Translations under genes and position numbers: made by a program
The notes under the pieces: model-generated
Databases searched by the model: none
Seen by the model: the letters and a program-made list of their open reading frames with translations, nothing else
What the model was told of the DNA's origin: nothing
Source: Nitrobacter sp. 62-23
Lineage (GTDB): Bacteria; Pseudomonadota; Alphaproteobacteria; Rhizobiales; Xanthobacteraceae
DNA length: 61,658 nucleotides
NCBI RefSeq assembly: GCF_001897285.1
Contig: NZ_MKSM01000098.1
Coordinates: forward strand, 1 to 61,658
Direction: 5' to 3'
Shown here: positions 18,772 through 27,368 of the stretch, piece by piece
How the letters are laid out: the number at the start of each line of letters is the position of its first letter
Numbering within the stretch: position 1 is the stretch's first letter

Positions 18772-20799
18772 CTATTGCTGCGGCTGTATCGGGGCAGGCG
18801 GGGCCGGAGCCATCAGTGCAGGAGGCAGCGCGAGCGGCGGCAGCGGCTCGCCTGTCACGGTGCTCCCGTCGGCTGCATTGAGATGCAGTTCGGCCTCCAC
18901 TGCCGGCATTGCCGCGTCAGCCATCGCGGCATGACCCTCGGCGGTCGGGTGGATCGCGCCGCCATACACCGCGGAGAGCAGGCCCCATGTCGCGTCGTGG
19001 ATGTCGGAGGGTTGCATCGATGCGGGCAGCGCCTGCGGATACGTCATCGCCGTGAAGTAGCTGTCGTTGGCGTCGCGGATCCAGCGTGCGCGCGGCAGAT
19101 AGGCGCGGAAGTCGCTCGCCGGCTGCCCGCAGGTCATGGGCTGCTGCGGCGCCGCTACGATGTCGCTGACGAAGCTGTCGCCCCTGGCCGAGAAACAGGC
19201 GCGGTCGAATTCGGGATCGTTGGCGGAGCGCGCGCAAAACCCGTGATCGGCGAAGTCAGCCTGATGCGCTGCGACGAACGTCATGCGGTCGCTGTCGGGA
19301 TCGCGGCAGATTACGCCGGACTGGCAGAGCGCGATCGCCTTCAGCCGCGGCAGGAATTCGTTTTGGACGTAGCCTGTGACCTCGGCAAGCCGCCGCGGGT
19401 CGGCGTTGAACGAGGGATGCACGTCGAAGCCGGCCTTGCCGCCGGAGCAGGGCGCGCCGCCGTTGGCCAGCGCCGGGTTGGCGTAGGAGACGAACACCAC
19501 GCGCGACAGGTCGTTGCCCACCAGAGGCTTCAACGCGGCGCGGAGCTTGCCGAAGGATTGCGGCAGGTCGCGCACCAGGCCAGATCGTGAATCGTCGACC
19601 GACTCGATCAGGCCGCCGCGCTTGAACAGCGCGCGCTCGGTCGGCGCGTCGACGATGACGTCGGAGACGAGGCCGGAGAAATTGATGTCGTTGGCGCCGA
19701 TGGTGAGCAGCACGAGATCGAGCTTGCGGTCCGGCTGGCGACGCTTCGCGGCCGCAAGCGCGTCGCGCAGTTCGGCGACCTGGCCGTTGACGGTGCCCTG
19801 ACACTTCGCCGAGGACAGGCATTCGCGTGCGCGCTGCGAGCCGAGCAGGCCGTCGGGAATACTGGCGCCGGTGCAGGCGAGCGGCAGGTAGGTCACGGCA
19901 ATGTGCGGATACCGCACCGCCAGCGCAAGCGCGGTGCGGGTCTGGTAGCTGTAGAGCGAGCGATGGCAGGCCGCGTTCAGCCACAGCGCGCCATAGTGCT
20001 GCCAGGTCTGGAGCGGGCCGGCGGTACCGCAGGCGCGCCCGCCCTTGTATCCGGCGCGGCTCGGCCGGTAATACTCGTCCGCCGCGCCGCCGAGATAGGA
20101 ACGGAAGCAGAAGCCCTCGTCCGACAGCGCGATGGCGCGGTCCGGATTGCCTTCGCCCGAGGCGATGGAATCGCCAAGACCGGCGATGAGGATGTCGCGC
20201 ACCTTGATCTGGGTCATCAGGCGCTGCGGTGCGTCGCTCCCGCTCGTCACATCGACGGTGGCATTAGTGGCGCGGCCATAGCGAGCGCGGAAGTCGATTG
20301 GCTCGGCGCAGTCCTGCGTCGTGGTGCGCGGGCCGTCGCCGTCGTCGAACGACCAGGCGCACACCGCGCCGACCGGAATCGCGCCGGTCAGGCGCACGGT
20401 GACCGGATGCTCCGTCGGCGTGAGGTAGCTTTCCTTGATCTTGTCTCGGGTGCAGGGTTCGCTGATATGGCCGCCGAGATCGATGCAAAGCCGGTTCACG
20501 GCGTTGCGGGCCCAGCCGCGGCCGTCGCTTTGCAATTCCAGCGCCTGCTCGGCTGCGAGGATGCTCTGATTGCGTTCGGCGGCGACGTGGATCTGAAAGT
20601 CGCGCTCCTCGCGGAACAGCCGGAAACGGTTACGGACCTCCCACGAAATCTCCATTCCGCCGGCAGGCTGGCTCTGGGCCGATGCGGCGGGACGGTATGG
20701 ATCGGGCTCATCGGGCGCGGGCTGTGCGACCGCCTGTTGCACGGCGAGCATGCCGAGCAAAATCAAAGCGATCCGGGCGAAGGAGGACGTGCGGGTCAT
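18772..20799 (-). CDS. Secreted SGNH (GDSL) hydrolase with N-terminal accessory domain
   Basis: 675 residues. A signal peptide (residues 1-26) ends at AVAQ. Residues ~48-200 are a Cys-containing accessory region with a PKD-like stretch (VCAWSFDDGDGP). Residues ~203-640 are an SGNH esterase: block I GLGDSIASGEGNPD (nucleophile S211), block III IGANDINFSG (N370), and block V IHPTAEGH (H617). The position three before H617, usually Asp, is Gly, suggesting a Ser-His dyad. The domain carries several Cys pairs, and the tail is Pro/Ala-rich. Such enzymes remove acyl groups from lipids, polysaccharides or peptidoglycan in the periplasm. It is the last gene of a minus-strand set with two GH25 genes upstream, so a cell-wall substrate is an inference. 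Confidence 0.85.
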   Translation of the reverse strand: MTRTSSFARIALILLGMLAVQQAVAQPAPDEPDPYRPAASAQSQPAGGMEISWEVRNRFRLFREERDFQIHVAAERNQSILAAEQALELQSDGRGWARNAVNRLCIDLGGHISEPCTRDKIKESYLTPTEHPVTVRLTGAIPVGAVCAWSFDDGDGPRTTTQDCAEPIDFRARYGRATNATVDVTSGSDAPQRLMTQIKVRDILIAGLGDSIASGEGNPDRAIALSDEGFCFRSYLGGAADEYYRPSRAGYKGGRACGTAGPLQTWQHYGALWLNAACHRSLYSYQTRTALALAVRYPHIAVTYLPLACTGASIPDGLLGSQRARECLSSAKCQGTVNGQVAELRDALAAAKRRQPDRKLDLVLLTIGANDINFSGLVSDVIVDAPTERALFKRGGLIESVDDSRSGLVRDLPQSFGKLRAALKPLVGNDLSRVVFVSYANPALANGGAPCSGGKAGFDVHPSFNADPRRLAEVTGYVQNEFLPRLKAIALCQSGVICRDPDSDRMTFVAAHQADFADHGFCARSANDPEFDRACFSARGDSFVSDIVAAPQQPMTCGQPASDFRAYLPRARWIRDANDSYFTAMTYPQALPASMQPSDIHDATWGLLSAVYGGAIHPTAEGHAAMADAAMPAVEAELHLNAADGSTVTGEPLPPLALPPALMAPAPPAPIQPQQ

Positions 20800-20966
20800 G
20801 AGCAGTTTTGACGCGATAGTTTTGGCGGAAATAAGAGGCTCGGCGTGGATCGCGGAGTTCGTGCCTCGTCAATGTTGCCGGATAGGCGGCGCGATGCGGT
20901 GGCTGGCCCCGGGGGCGGATCCGCGACGCCGGACATCCCTGTCGTGATTCCCCGCGTCCGGCAACC

Positions 20967-22982
20967 TTACCTTCTTGGTCTGGTCCGGGTCGCCGCGAGA
21001 GCGGCGTTGCTCCTGCCTTCCCTGAATGCCTCGAACTGGGCCTCATTGCCGAAGAATGCGTTGAGGTCGACCGGCTTCTTGGTGCCCGGGAATTGCGCCC
21101 TGTCGGTGAACTGCCAGAGCGTCCACGGATTGCTGCTTCTGGAGGGAACGGCCTTGTTGGCCACGTCCGCCGAATACGATGCGATCCACAGCGAATAGCG
21201 ATCGAACGAGGCGTCGAACAACCCGCGGATCGCCTGGGGCGCGGCGTAAAAGATCGGGAGCTTGCCGGTGTAGCGCTGGATCTCGTCGGCGAGATCGTGC
21301 AGCCGGGCGCGAATGTCGCCGGGGGCGTTGCACGTTTCCTCGCTCTTGAGAGCGGGCCTGCCGACCCATTCGACATCGATCGCGACGGGAAGTGCGGCGG
21401 GATCGGCCGGAATTACCTCTTTCAGGTTGGCCATCTGATCCGCAACCGGCTGGCAAAAGCTGAAGACGTGATACGCACCGGTGAGCAGGCCGGCTTTGGC
21501 CGCCTGTTCGCGATAGGACCGGAAGGCCGGATCGACCAGCCCGGCGCCCTGCGTGGCGTGGAGATAGACGAAGCGGATATCGTTATCGCGCAGCTTCCTG
21601 AAGTCGACCTTGCCGTTGTCTTGGCTCAGGTCCACGCCGCGGATTCGGTAGGTTTCGGGGACGTTGAAGATCACGATCGCGGGCTTGCCCTTGATCGAAC
21701 TGCCGGTGTTGCCGTCGATCGACGCCGGTTTGACGATGGCGCTTCTGACAAGCTCCGATCGGGTTTTTTCGATCGCGGCCATCGACCTCGAGTCGAGGTC
21801 GGACTTGAGGTATTTTCCGAAAGCGCCGCCGGCGCTGTTGCCATTGGCGCGCCCGCGGTAGCCGCTCCGGAAACCGCCATGCGCGGTGTCGAGTTGATTG
21901 GCCACGCGGGCGATGGTCGGCGCCTGATTGATCAGAAAAAAGAACGCGCCCTCGAAATTCTTGTTTGGAGCCATTTCGGCGATGCGAAGCCGCGGATAGG
22001 GTTGGCCTTGCAGTTTCTCCAGCGCGTCGTTGATGGCGTTCACGACGTCTCCAAGCCGGACGATCGCATTGTTGAGAACCACGGTGTCGGCCGTTGTGTC
22101 GAAGCTGAAGGTGTATTCGGGCTGCTTCGACTGGCGCACCGCGCTGATGATCGAATCGAAAAAGAACGTGGCGCGCCCGTCCGGGTATGAAATGGCGAGT
22201 TCATCCTTGCGCGCCGCCGCGACCACGTGCGCGCCTGGCCTCAGCGAATAGGTGGTGTCGTAGTTGCTGCTGCGATAGGGAAACAATACGCCGCCGGAAT
22301 AGCACGATCCCAGCAGGGCCAGCGACTGCAGCGAAAATGTCGCGATGGTCTTGAGTTTCAGCGCCAGTTCGTCCAGCGGGAAGCTGTGGTCCGGGTTTGA
22401 GTCCTGCGCGCCGATAATGGACGACAGGGCGAGCCCGCCTGGAAGGCTGGGGTCGGACGGCGGCGCGCCGTGCCCGTCATACGCAAACAGGAAACGCGCA
22501 CGCCCCTGATTGGCCCGGATCTGCTTGATCAGATAGAGGTCGAAAACATCACGGATTGTCTCCGGCGTGACCTGGTCGTCCTTGAGAACGATGATCTCGT
22601 CGAACTGCTGCTCTTTCAGAAAGGAAATGATATTCGGCAGGTCGTTGCGGACGCCGGTGAGGTTCCTGTCCTTCGGGTCGATCAGATTGTCGTATTTCGA
22701 TATGCTGATCACGAAAGCAAAGCTTCGTATATCCGGATCGCCCGGAGCGGCGTCGCCAAACCGCGAGCTGATGCGCGGATCGACGGCCCGCTGCCCGCGC
22801 GGAACGTATTCGACGAAGTAATCGCACCATTCGGACTTCGGAGGCGAGGCGCCGCTGGCGCAGGGCGCGGCCATGCTCGCATCGGCATGGACCAGCGCCG
22901 CCGCCATTGCCAATGAGGCGATCGCCGTCGCGCTCGGTCTCCTCCGGCGCCGCAACCATGTCTTCAGCCCGCGCAACGTCAC
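20967..22982 (-). CDS. Secreted caspase-like protease fused to GH25 muramidase
   Basis: 671 residues. An Arg-rich n-region plus hydrophobic core gives a signal peptide to about residue 39. Residues ~86-355 are a caspase-like (peptidase C14) domain: SFAFVISISKYDNL, a LTGVRNDLPNIISFL helix, the catalytic histidine in FAYDGHG (H171) and catalytic cysteine in LGSCYSGG (C227). A Gly/Ser/Asn-rich linker spans ~365-445. Residues ~447-645 are a GH25 domain with the three acidic positions expected of that family: D451 (RGVDLSQ), D536 and E538 (AIDVEW). The predicted product is a periplasmic or exported protein that cleaves both peptide and glycan bonds. The start is 21 bp after the stop of the GH25 gene upstream, so it is probably cotranscribed. 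The combination is unusual; function is inferred. Confidence 0.88.
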   Translation of the reverse strand: MTLRGLKTWLRRRRRPSATAIASLAMAAALVHADASMAAPCASGASPPKSEWCDYFVEYVPRGQRAVDPRISSRFGDAAPGDPDIRSFAFVISISKYDNLIDPKDRNLTGVRNDLPNIISFLKEQQFDEIIVLKDDQVTPETIRDVFDLYLIKQIRANQGRARFLFAYDGHGAPPSDPSLPGGLALSSIIGAQDSNPDHSFPLDELALKLKTIATFSLQSLALLGSCYSGGVLFPYRSSNYDTTYSLRPGAHVVAAARKDELAISYPDGRATFFFDSIISAVRQSKQPEYTFSFDTTADTVVLNNAIVRLGDVVNAINDALEKLQGQPYPRLRIAEMAPNKNFEGAFFFLINQAPTIARVANQLDTAHGGFRSGYRGRANGNSAGGAFGKYLKSDLDSRSMAAIEKTRSELVRSAIVKPASIDGNTGSSIKGKPAIVIFNVPETYRIRGVDLSQDNGKVDFRKLRDNDIRFVYLHATQGAGLVDPAFRSYREQAAKAGLLTGAYHVFSFCQPVADQMANLKEVIPADPAALPVAIDVEWVGRPALKSEETCNAPGDIRARLHDLADEIQRYTGKLPIFYAAPQAIRGLFDASFDRYSLWIASYSADVANKAVPSRSSNPWTLWQFTDRAQFPGTKKPVDLNAFFGNEAQFEAFREGRSNAALAATRTRPRR

Positions 22983-23003
22983 ACCCCGTTGTCTTTCCGG
23001 CCG

Positions 23004-23975
23004 TTATGAAATGCCGAAAGCCGCGCGAAATTCCTGGTCTGTGCCGTAGAAGATGCTGGCGTCGAGACCGCTGTTGTACCCGGCAGCCAGCAATGCGCGG
23101 TCGCTGAACTGCCAGATCAGGGGTTTCACGCCGGCAGGGACCGCGGGTTTTTCGCTGAGCTTGCGGCTGTTGTTATAGTCCGCGATCCAGATCGGGTAGC
23201 CGGCGAATTTTGAAAACTCCGACAGCGGGATCGTGGTGTCGCCGAACCACGCCTTGGCGGTATAGATGATTGGCGTCCGCCCCGTGCTTTGCTTGAGACG
23301 TTGGAGACAGCCGAGCGTCATGTCGAGAATGTATTGCTTGCCGCGCCCCCGCCATTTGTCGGGGTTGCCGGCAACGACGTCCCACTCGAGATCAAGCACC
23401 GGCGGCAGATCGCCCGGCCGGATGTCGCCGTGCAGACGTAGATAGGCGAGGAATCGATCGGCCTGATCCTTCCCCGGACTGTCGGACGACAGGAAATGAT
23501 AGGCGCCGCGCGGAACGCGGTCGCCGGTCGGAAGCGCGCCGAGCGTTTTCCAGAAGTCGCCGAATTTGCTGTCCTTGAAGCCCACGCCCTGGGTTGCCTT
23601 GCAGTAGACGAATCCGACGCGTTGCGATTTGAGCAGCGAAAAATCCATTCCGGTCCGCAGATGATGGCTGATATCGATGCCGAAGATCGAGTTCACTCTC
23701 GGCTTGTTTTCAATCCGGTCGAATTTCGCGTCGTCGGGGAAATTGAACGTCGGGGGAATGGCCAGCGTGACGGGCCCCCCGGTCTGCTCTTCGCGCAGTC
23801 CGAACGGAATGACCTCCTTCGCAAAGAGGTCGGCGCGCGATGCGTCGTCCGTGAGAGATTGCCAGCTTGCTTCGCCGTCGTCGGCTCGCGCGCGCGTTGT
23901 TCGTGTCATGAAAGGAAGAGCGAGGGGAGCCATCAAACCCAATCGGATGAACGCTGATCGCGTCAACATGCTCAT
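23004..23975 (-). CDS. Secreted GH25 family muramidase
   Basis: 323 residues. The leader has basic residues and a hydrophobic stretch ending near ARA (residue ~31), so it is exported. A ~65-residue spacer precedes the GH25 domain (residues ~96-318). Catalytic positions are D101 (FGIDISHH), D195 and E197 (VLDLEWD). GAYHFLSS and PLIWQFSD are further family signatures. GH25 enzymes cut the MurNAc-GlcNAc bond of peptidoglycan. It precedes the caspase-GH25 fusion by 21 bp; the two GH25 domains have quite different sequences, so recent duplication is unlikely. The upstream leader contains a perfect 8-bp inverted repeat (24016-24038). Confidence 0.9.
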   Translation of the reverse strand: MSMLTRSAFIRLGLMAPLALPFMTRTTRARADDGEASWQSLTDDASRADLFAKEVIPFGLREEQTGGPVTLAIPPTFNFPDDAKFDRIENKPRVNSIFGIDISHHLRTGMDFSLLKSQRVGFVYCKATQGVGFKDSKFGDFWKTLGALPTGDRVPRGAYHFLSSDSPGKDQADRFLAYLRLHGDIRPGDLPPVLDLEWDVVAGNPDKWRGRGKQYILDMTLGCLQRLKQSTGRTPIIYTAKAWFGDTTIPLSEFSKFAGYPIWIADYNNSRKLSEKPAVPAGVKPLIWQFSDRALLAAGYNSGLDASIFYGTDQEFRAAFGIS

Positions 23976-24015
23976 TCGAAATTCTCCGAAAAAGACAACA
24001 GTCCGAAACGCTCGA

Positions 24016-24038
24016 GCACCTTACCCGACTTAAGGTGC
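24016..24038. promoter_or_regulatory. Inverted repeat upstream of GH25 gene
   Basis: GCACCTTA and TAAGGTGC are separated by seven bases, 41 bp before the GH25 start. It has no T-run, so a terminator is unlikely; an operator or leader hairpin is possible. Confidence 0.4.
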
Positions 24039-24151
24039 CCGGCAAGAGATATCGCATTCTTCCGAACGGAGAGTCGGGCGGCGCGCTCCAGTCGGCAAGA
24101 ATCTTATGGGCATGGATAAAGATCGGTGACCGGCTACGCGTTCGCGCGCGC

Positions 24152-25276
24152 TCAGTCCTGCGAGACCCGTGACTTGACCGCGTTCGGTTGCTGCGGGGCC
24201 GCGTCATCGACGACGCCGTGACCGGGACAGGCATCGGCGCTGTGTTTATCGGCGCCGTGGTCATCGCCGCCATTGGCGTGGGTCAAGCGGCGCTGTTGCC
24301 AGGGCTGCACGACGTTGAGCCAGAGCTCGCGTGCGCCCATGATGGCGATGGCGAGGGCGAAGGGAATCATGAAGTAGAGCATGCGGTAAACCAGGAGCGT
24401 CGCCAGCAACTCCTCCTTGCCGAACTGCGGCAAGGCGACCAGCATCGCTGCATCGAACACGCCGAGACTTCCGGGGGCGTGGCTGGCAAAGCCGAGCAGG
24501 GTTGCCAGAATGAAGACGACCGCCACCGACACGAAGTCGATCGGCGGCTGCGCGGGCATCAGCAGGTACATCGCCGAAGCGCAAAAACCCAGATCGACGA
24601 CGCCGATCAGGATCTGCACCAGCGTCAGCGGCGCCGAAGGCATCACGACTTTCCAGCCGTTCTGCCCGAGTTCGCGGCGGTTGCGGCCGGTGGCGATCCA
24701 GACGAGATAGATCGCGATGCCGGCGAGGCAGCCGAGCGCGATCAGGCGATTGACGGATGGCGGCAGCAGGTCCATCGCGCTTGCGGCGGAGGGGTGCCAG
24801 GCCATGCCGATGCCGAGCACGAACAGGTTGCCGAGCCAGAACGTCAACCCGGAGATGAAGCAAACCTTGGCGACATCGAGCGCGCTGAGTCCGTAATCCG
24901 AATAGATGCGGAAGCGGATCGCGCCGCCGGTAAAGACAGTGGCGCCGATGTTGTGGCCGATCGTGTAGCTCGTGAAGGCCGAGAGCGCGGCGACGCGGTA
25001 GGGGATGTGATCCTTGCCGATCGTCCGTAACGCGAAAAAATCATAGAATGTCAGCGTACAGAACGCGCCGACCACGCAAAGCGCGGCCAGGGTGATCTCG
25101 TGCGGTGACTTCTTGGTCAGGGCGGTAAGGATGGCGCCGGTGTCGACGCCTTTGAGAGTGCGGACGAGAGTCGTGATCGCGAATGCGATAATGACGATGC
25201 TCGCAACAATACCAAGCCGCTTCCAGCCGATCCGTTCCTTGAAGCCGCGTTGAAGCGCGCTCAGCAGCCGATGCAT
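24152..25276 (-). CDS. UPF0104/MprF-N-type integral membrane protein
   Basis: 374 residues from ATG at 25276 (MHRLLSALQRG); the frame reaches 25333. About eight membrane helices belong to the lysylphosphatidylglycerol synthase TM-region family (YbhN/AglD). Typical signatures are TSYTIGHNIG, the GGAIRFRIYSDYGLS loop, and ATLLGFASHAPGSLGVFDAA. There is no C-terminal GNAT-like aminoacyltransferase domain, so it cannot itself make lysyl-PG. Flippase-like lipid transport is the usual proposal. The soluble C-terminus is His/Asp-rich (GGDDHGADKHSADACPGHG), which may bind metal. It is 176 bp upstream of the GH25 gene on the same strand. Confidence 0.87.
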   Translation of the reverse strand: MHRLLSALQRGFKERIGWKRLGIVASIVIIAFAITTLVRTLKGVDTGAILTALTKKSPHEITLAALCVVGAFCTLTFYDFFALRTIGKDHIPYRVAALSAFTSYTIGHNIGATVFTGGAIRFRIYSDYGLSALDVAKVCFISGLTFWLGNLFVLGIGMAWHPSAASAMDLLPPSVNRLIALGCLAGIAIYLVWIATGRNRRELGQNGWKVVMPSAPLTLVQILIGVVDLGFCASAMYLLMPAQPPIDFVSVAVVFILATLLGFASHAPGSLGVFDAAMLVALPQFGKEELLATLLVYRMLYFMIPFALAIAIMGARELWLNVVQPWQQRRLTHANGGDDHGADKHSADACPGHGVVDDAAPQQPNAVKSRVSQD

Positions 25277-25679
25277 TCGTCCTCCCGGCAGGCCGGCAAT
25301 ATGTTGGGAGCCGATTGGAGAGAAAGAGGGCAAGCGGCTGTTCGGTCACTCATACGCGAAAAATCCACAAGATAAAACGGTGTGCTGGCTCGACGAGGCC
25401 TCTTCACGGTCCGAATGCGGCCATGTGTCGGCATCGATCGAAAAAATCATCACGACATGCACCTGCTGCTGCGGTCCGCGCAACAATCATCGCATGCATA
25501 TAGGCATAAAATTTCTCCGGTTCCATGGACTATTTGAGCGTCGTTCCATGGGGGATATACAAAGCCGGCCGGATTGGTGCGTCGGTCGCATGGCGTCAGC
25601 TTGTTGCGCCTGGAAACAATCCGTGTAGATTCTGCGTGACAGGTCCGCTGCCGGGGTCAGCGACAAGCCGCGCGCGTCG
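25277..25679. other. 403-bp intergenic stretch without a convincing gene
   Basis: It lies upstream of the UPF0104 gene and downstream of a small membrane protein gene. It is less GC-rich than its surroundings. GTTCCATGG occurs twice (~25522 and ~25544). A Cys-rich 82-codon plus-strand frame (25380-25628) has no ribosome-binding site or family resemblance and is not called. Confidence 0.4.
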
Positions 25680-26120
25680 TCAGCTCTTGCGGAGGGCGAA
25701 ATACGCGCCGCAGAAAGCCATCGCCGTGCCGAGGCCGAGCACGGTGAGTCCTGCAATGAGGCTTGCGAGCGTCGGTACTGCGCCCGGCGCAGAGGCGGCC
25801 TGTCCCGCACCCGCCAGAAACAGCACGGCGATGGCGATCAGGAACTGTCGCAGCCGTTGCTGAATGCGGCCGGACGGCGCACTGTGCATCAGTGTCGCGA
25901 CAAAATAGCTGCCGGAGAAGCCGGCCGTTGCCACCAGCCACCATGCGATCGCAGCGCCCGCCGGTATGAACTCTCTCGAATTTGCATCAGTGCGCCAGAG
26001 GCCGCCGAGGTCGAGGCCGATTTGTGCGCCCAGCATATGCACGGCAAGCGCGAGCAAGATGCCCGACACCATCGCGCTGCCGAGAATCAGGTGACGCGGA
26101 AAATAAGCCGTTTCAGCCAT
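25680..26120 (-). CDS. Small four-helix membrane protein, unknown
   Basis: 146 residues from ATG at 26120 (MAETAYFPRH), preceded by GGAGG-like sequence (TCCTCCGATGG on the complement side). Four hydrophobic helices are visible: ILGSAMVSGILLALAVHML, AIAWWLVATAGFSGSYFV, FLIAIAVLFLAGA and LASLIAGLTVLGLGTAMAF. I do not recognise a family and assign no function. It is divergent from the membrane protein at 26238; a 14-bp tandem repeat fills most of the space between them. Confidence 0.7.
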   Translation of the reverse strand: MAETAYFPRHLILGSAMVSGILLALAVHMLGAQIGLDLGGLWRTDANSREFIPAGAAIAWWLVATAGFSGSYFVATLMHSAPSGRIQQRLRQFLIAIAVLFLAGAGQAASAPGAVPTLASLIAGLTVLGLGTAMAFCGAYFALRKS

Positions 26121-26152
26121 CGGAGGATTTGTAGAATAGAATGCGCATTGCG

Positions 26153-26236
26153 AGCAAGAAATTGTGAGCAAGAAATTGTGCGCAAAGAATTTTGCGCAGG
26201 ACATTGAACGCAGGACCTTGAACGAAGGATCCCGAT
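26153..26236. repeat. 14-bp tandem repeat, six units, in a divergent promoter region
   Basis: Units start at 26153, 26167, 26181, 26195, 26209 and 26223 in exact 14-bp register. The first two are identical (AGCAAGAAATTGTG); later ones drift through CGCAAAGAATTTTG and CGCAGGACCTTGAA. The array ends one base before the GTG start at 26238, so unit number would change promoter or leader spacing for both neighbours. Confidence 0.8.
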
Positions 26237-26237
26237 C

Positions 26238-26822
26238 GTGCCGCCGCCCGAAACGTCGTCGCCAGCTCTTGGTTACGCCTACCGGGCGTCGCTGATCGGA
26301 TCGGCGCATCGGTTTGCGCTGGAGGATAACGAGATATCCTGGCAGGCCGGCCGCAGGTCGGGGACATGGCGTTATACGGACATCGCCGTTGTGCGGATGT
26401 CGTACCGGCCGATGTCGATGCAGTCGCGACGGTTCCGCACTGACATGCAGCATCGCGGCGGTGGCTGCATCACTGTGATGTCCACCACCTGGCAGACGCT
26501 GGCGCTGATGGCCGCGCAGGACGACGGTTATCGCGCCTTCATCGTCGAACTGCACCGGCGGCTCGCCGAACACGGCGGGCGAGCTTCACTCGTGGCCGGT
26601 CTCAATCCCGTCCTTTATTTTGCCGGCGCGGGCGCGCTGGCGTTACTGGCGGCGGCGATGGCCGCATTGCTGGTGCGGGCGCTGGTCACGGGTGAATGGG
26701 CGGGCGCGCTGTTTATTGTCGGGCTGTCGGCGTTGTTCGGCTGGCAGATCGGCGGCTTCATGCGTCGCAACAGGCCGCGCGCCTACACCTTCGATGCGCT
26801 GCCGCAGGATTTGCTGCCATGA
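26238..26822 (+). CDS. Conserved hypothetical membrane protein
   Basis: 194 residues from GTG at 26238; no ATG fits upstream. The first ~115 residues look like a beta-rich soluble domain (YRASLIGSAHRFALEDNEISW, then GTWRYTDIAVVRM). Two membrane helices follow (VLYFAGAGALALLAAAMAALLVRAL and ALFIVGLSALFGWQIGGF), with a basic cytoplasmic end. The pattern resembles bacterial PH-like membrane proteins, but I cannot name a family. It converges with the SixA-like gene (stop-to-stop gap 9 bp). Confidence 0.75.
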   Translation: MPPPETSSPALGYAYRASLIGSAHRFALEDNEISWQAGRRSGTWRYTDIAVVRMSYRPMSMQSRRFRTDMQHRGGGCITVMSTTWQTLALMAAQDDGYRAFIVELHRRLAEHGGRASLVAGLNPVLYFAGAGALALLAAAMAALLVRALVTGEWAGALFIVGLSALFGWQIGGFMRRNRPRAYTFDALPQDLLP

Positions 26823-26831
26823 GCGCCGGCG

Positions 26832-27368
26832 CTAAGCCTCCTTCAGAAGTTTCGGGCTGATGAACTGCGCGAGCCGTCCGCCTCCAAATGCAACATCGTC
26901 CCACCTCTCGATGGCGAAGTCGATCACCACCAGTCCCGAGGTCGGCAGGTTGCGGGCCAGCGCCGCGCGCCCGGCCGCGTCGCCGCCGCCGGTCAGGCCG
27001 AGCGCGAGTTCATGCAGGCCGGGATTGTGTCCGACGATCATCAGGCGTCTGGAGTTTCGTGCGGCGGCCGAACGAATGAGCGCCAACAGTTGCGTCGGCG
27101 CGGCGCCGTACAGGTCCGGCAGACGCGCGGCAAGCTCCTGAGACACCTCGTCCGAGATCTGTTGCTGGACGATATCCCAGGTCGCGCACGCCCGCACTGC
27201 GGTTGAAATGAAAACCAGATCGGGAAGGAGAGATCGTTGACCGGCAAGCCAGGCCCCGAGTTCGGCGGCGTCCTTGAGGCCGCGCGGGCTGAGCCGACGG
27301 TCTCGGTCGCTGCCGCTGGGTGCGTCGCTTTCGGTTTTGGCGTGACGAAGCAGCAACAGGCGGCGCAT
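26832..27368 (-). CDS. SixA-like histidine phosphatase
   Basis: 178 residues from ATG at 27368 (MRRLLLLRHAKTES). It is a histidine phosphatase superfamily enzyme with the catalytic RHAKT at the N-terminus, RRLSPRGLKDAAELGAWL, STAVRACATW, and the second catalytic histidine in VGHNPGLHELAL. SixA removes phosphate from Hpt-type phosphohistidines in E. coli; whether this one acts on the Hpt protein at 16703 is speculation. The length and motif order fit the SixA group rather than phosphoglycerate mutase. It is a single gene. Confidence 0.88.
   Translation of the reverse strand: MRRLLLLRHAKTESDAPSGSDRDRRLSPRGLKDAAELGAWLAGQRSLLPDLVFISTAVRACATWDIVQQQISDEVSQELAARLPDLYGAAPTQLLALIRSAAARNSRRLMIVGHNPGLHELALGLTGGGDAAGRAALARNLPTSGLVVIDFAIERWDDVAFGGGRLAQFISPKLLKEA

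Noticed and set aside
19256-19984. Alternative frame protein inside the SGNH hydrolase gene
   Set aside because: It overlaps the conserved SGNH blocks in another frame and is Arg-rich low-complexity.
22982-23004. Recent duplication of the GH25 domains
   Set aside because: The two domains share only active-site motifs; the surrounding sequence is too different for recent duplication.
25380-25628. Cys-rich 82-codon frame in an intergenic gap
   Set aside because: No ribosome-binding site, no hydrophobic or conserved pattern, and poor codon usage for this genome.
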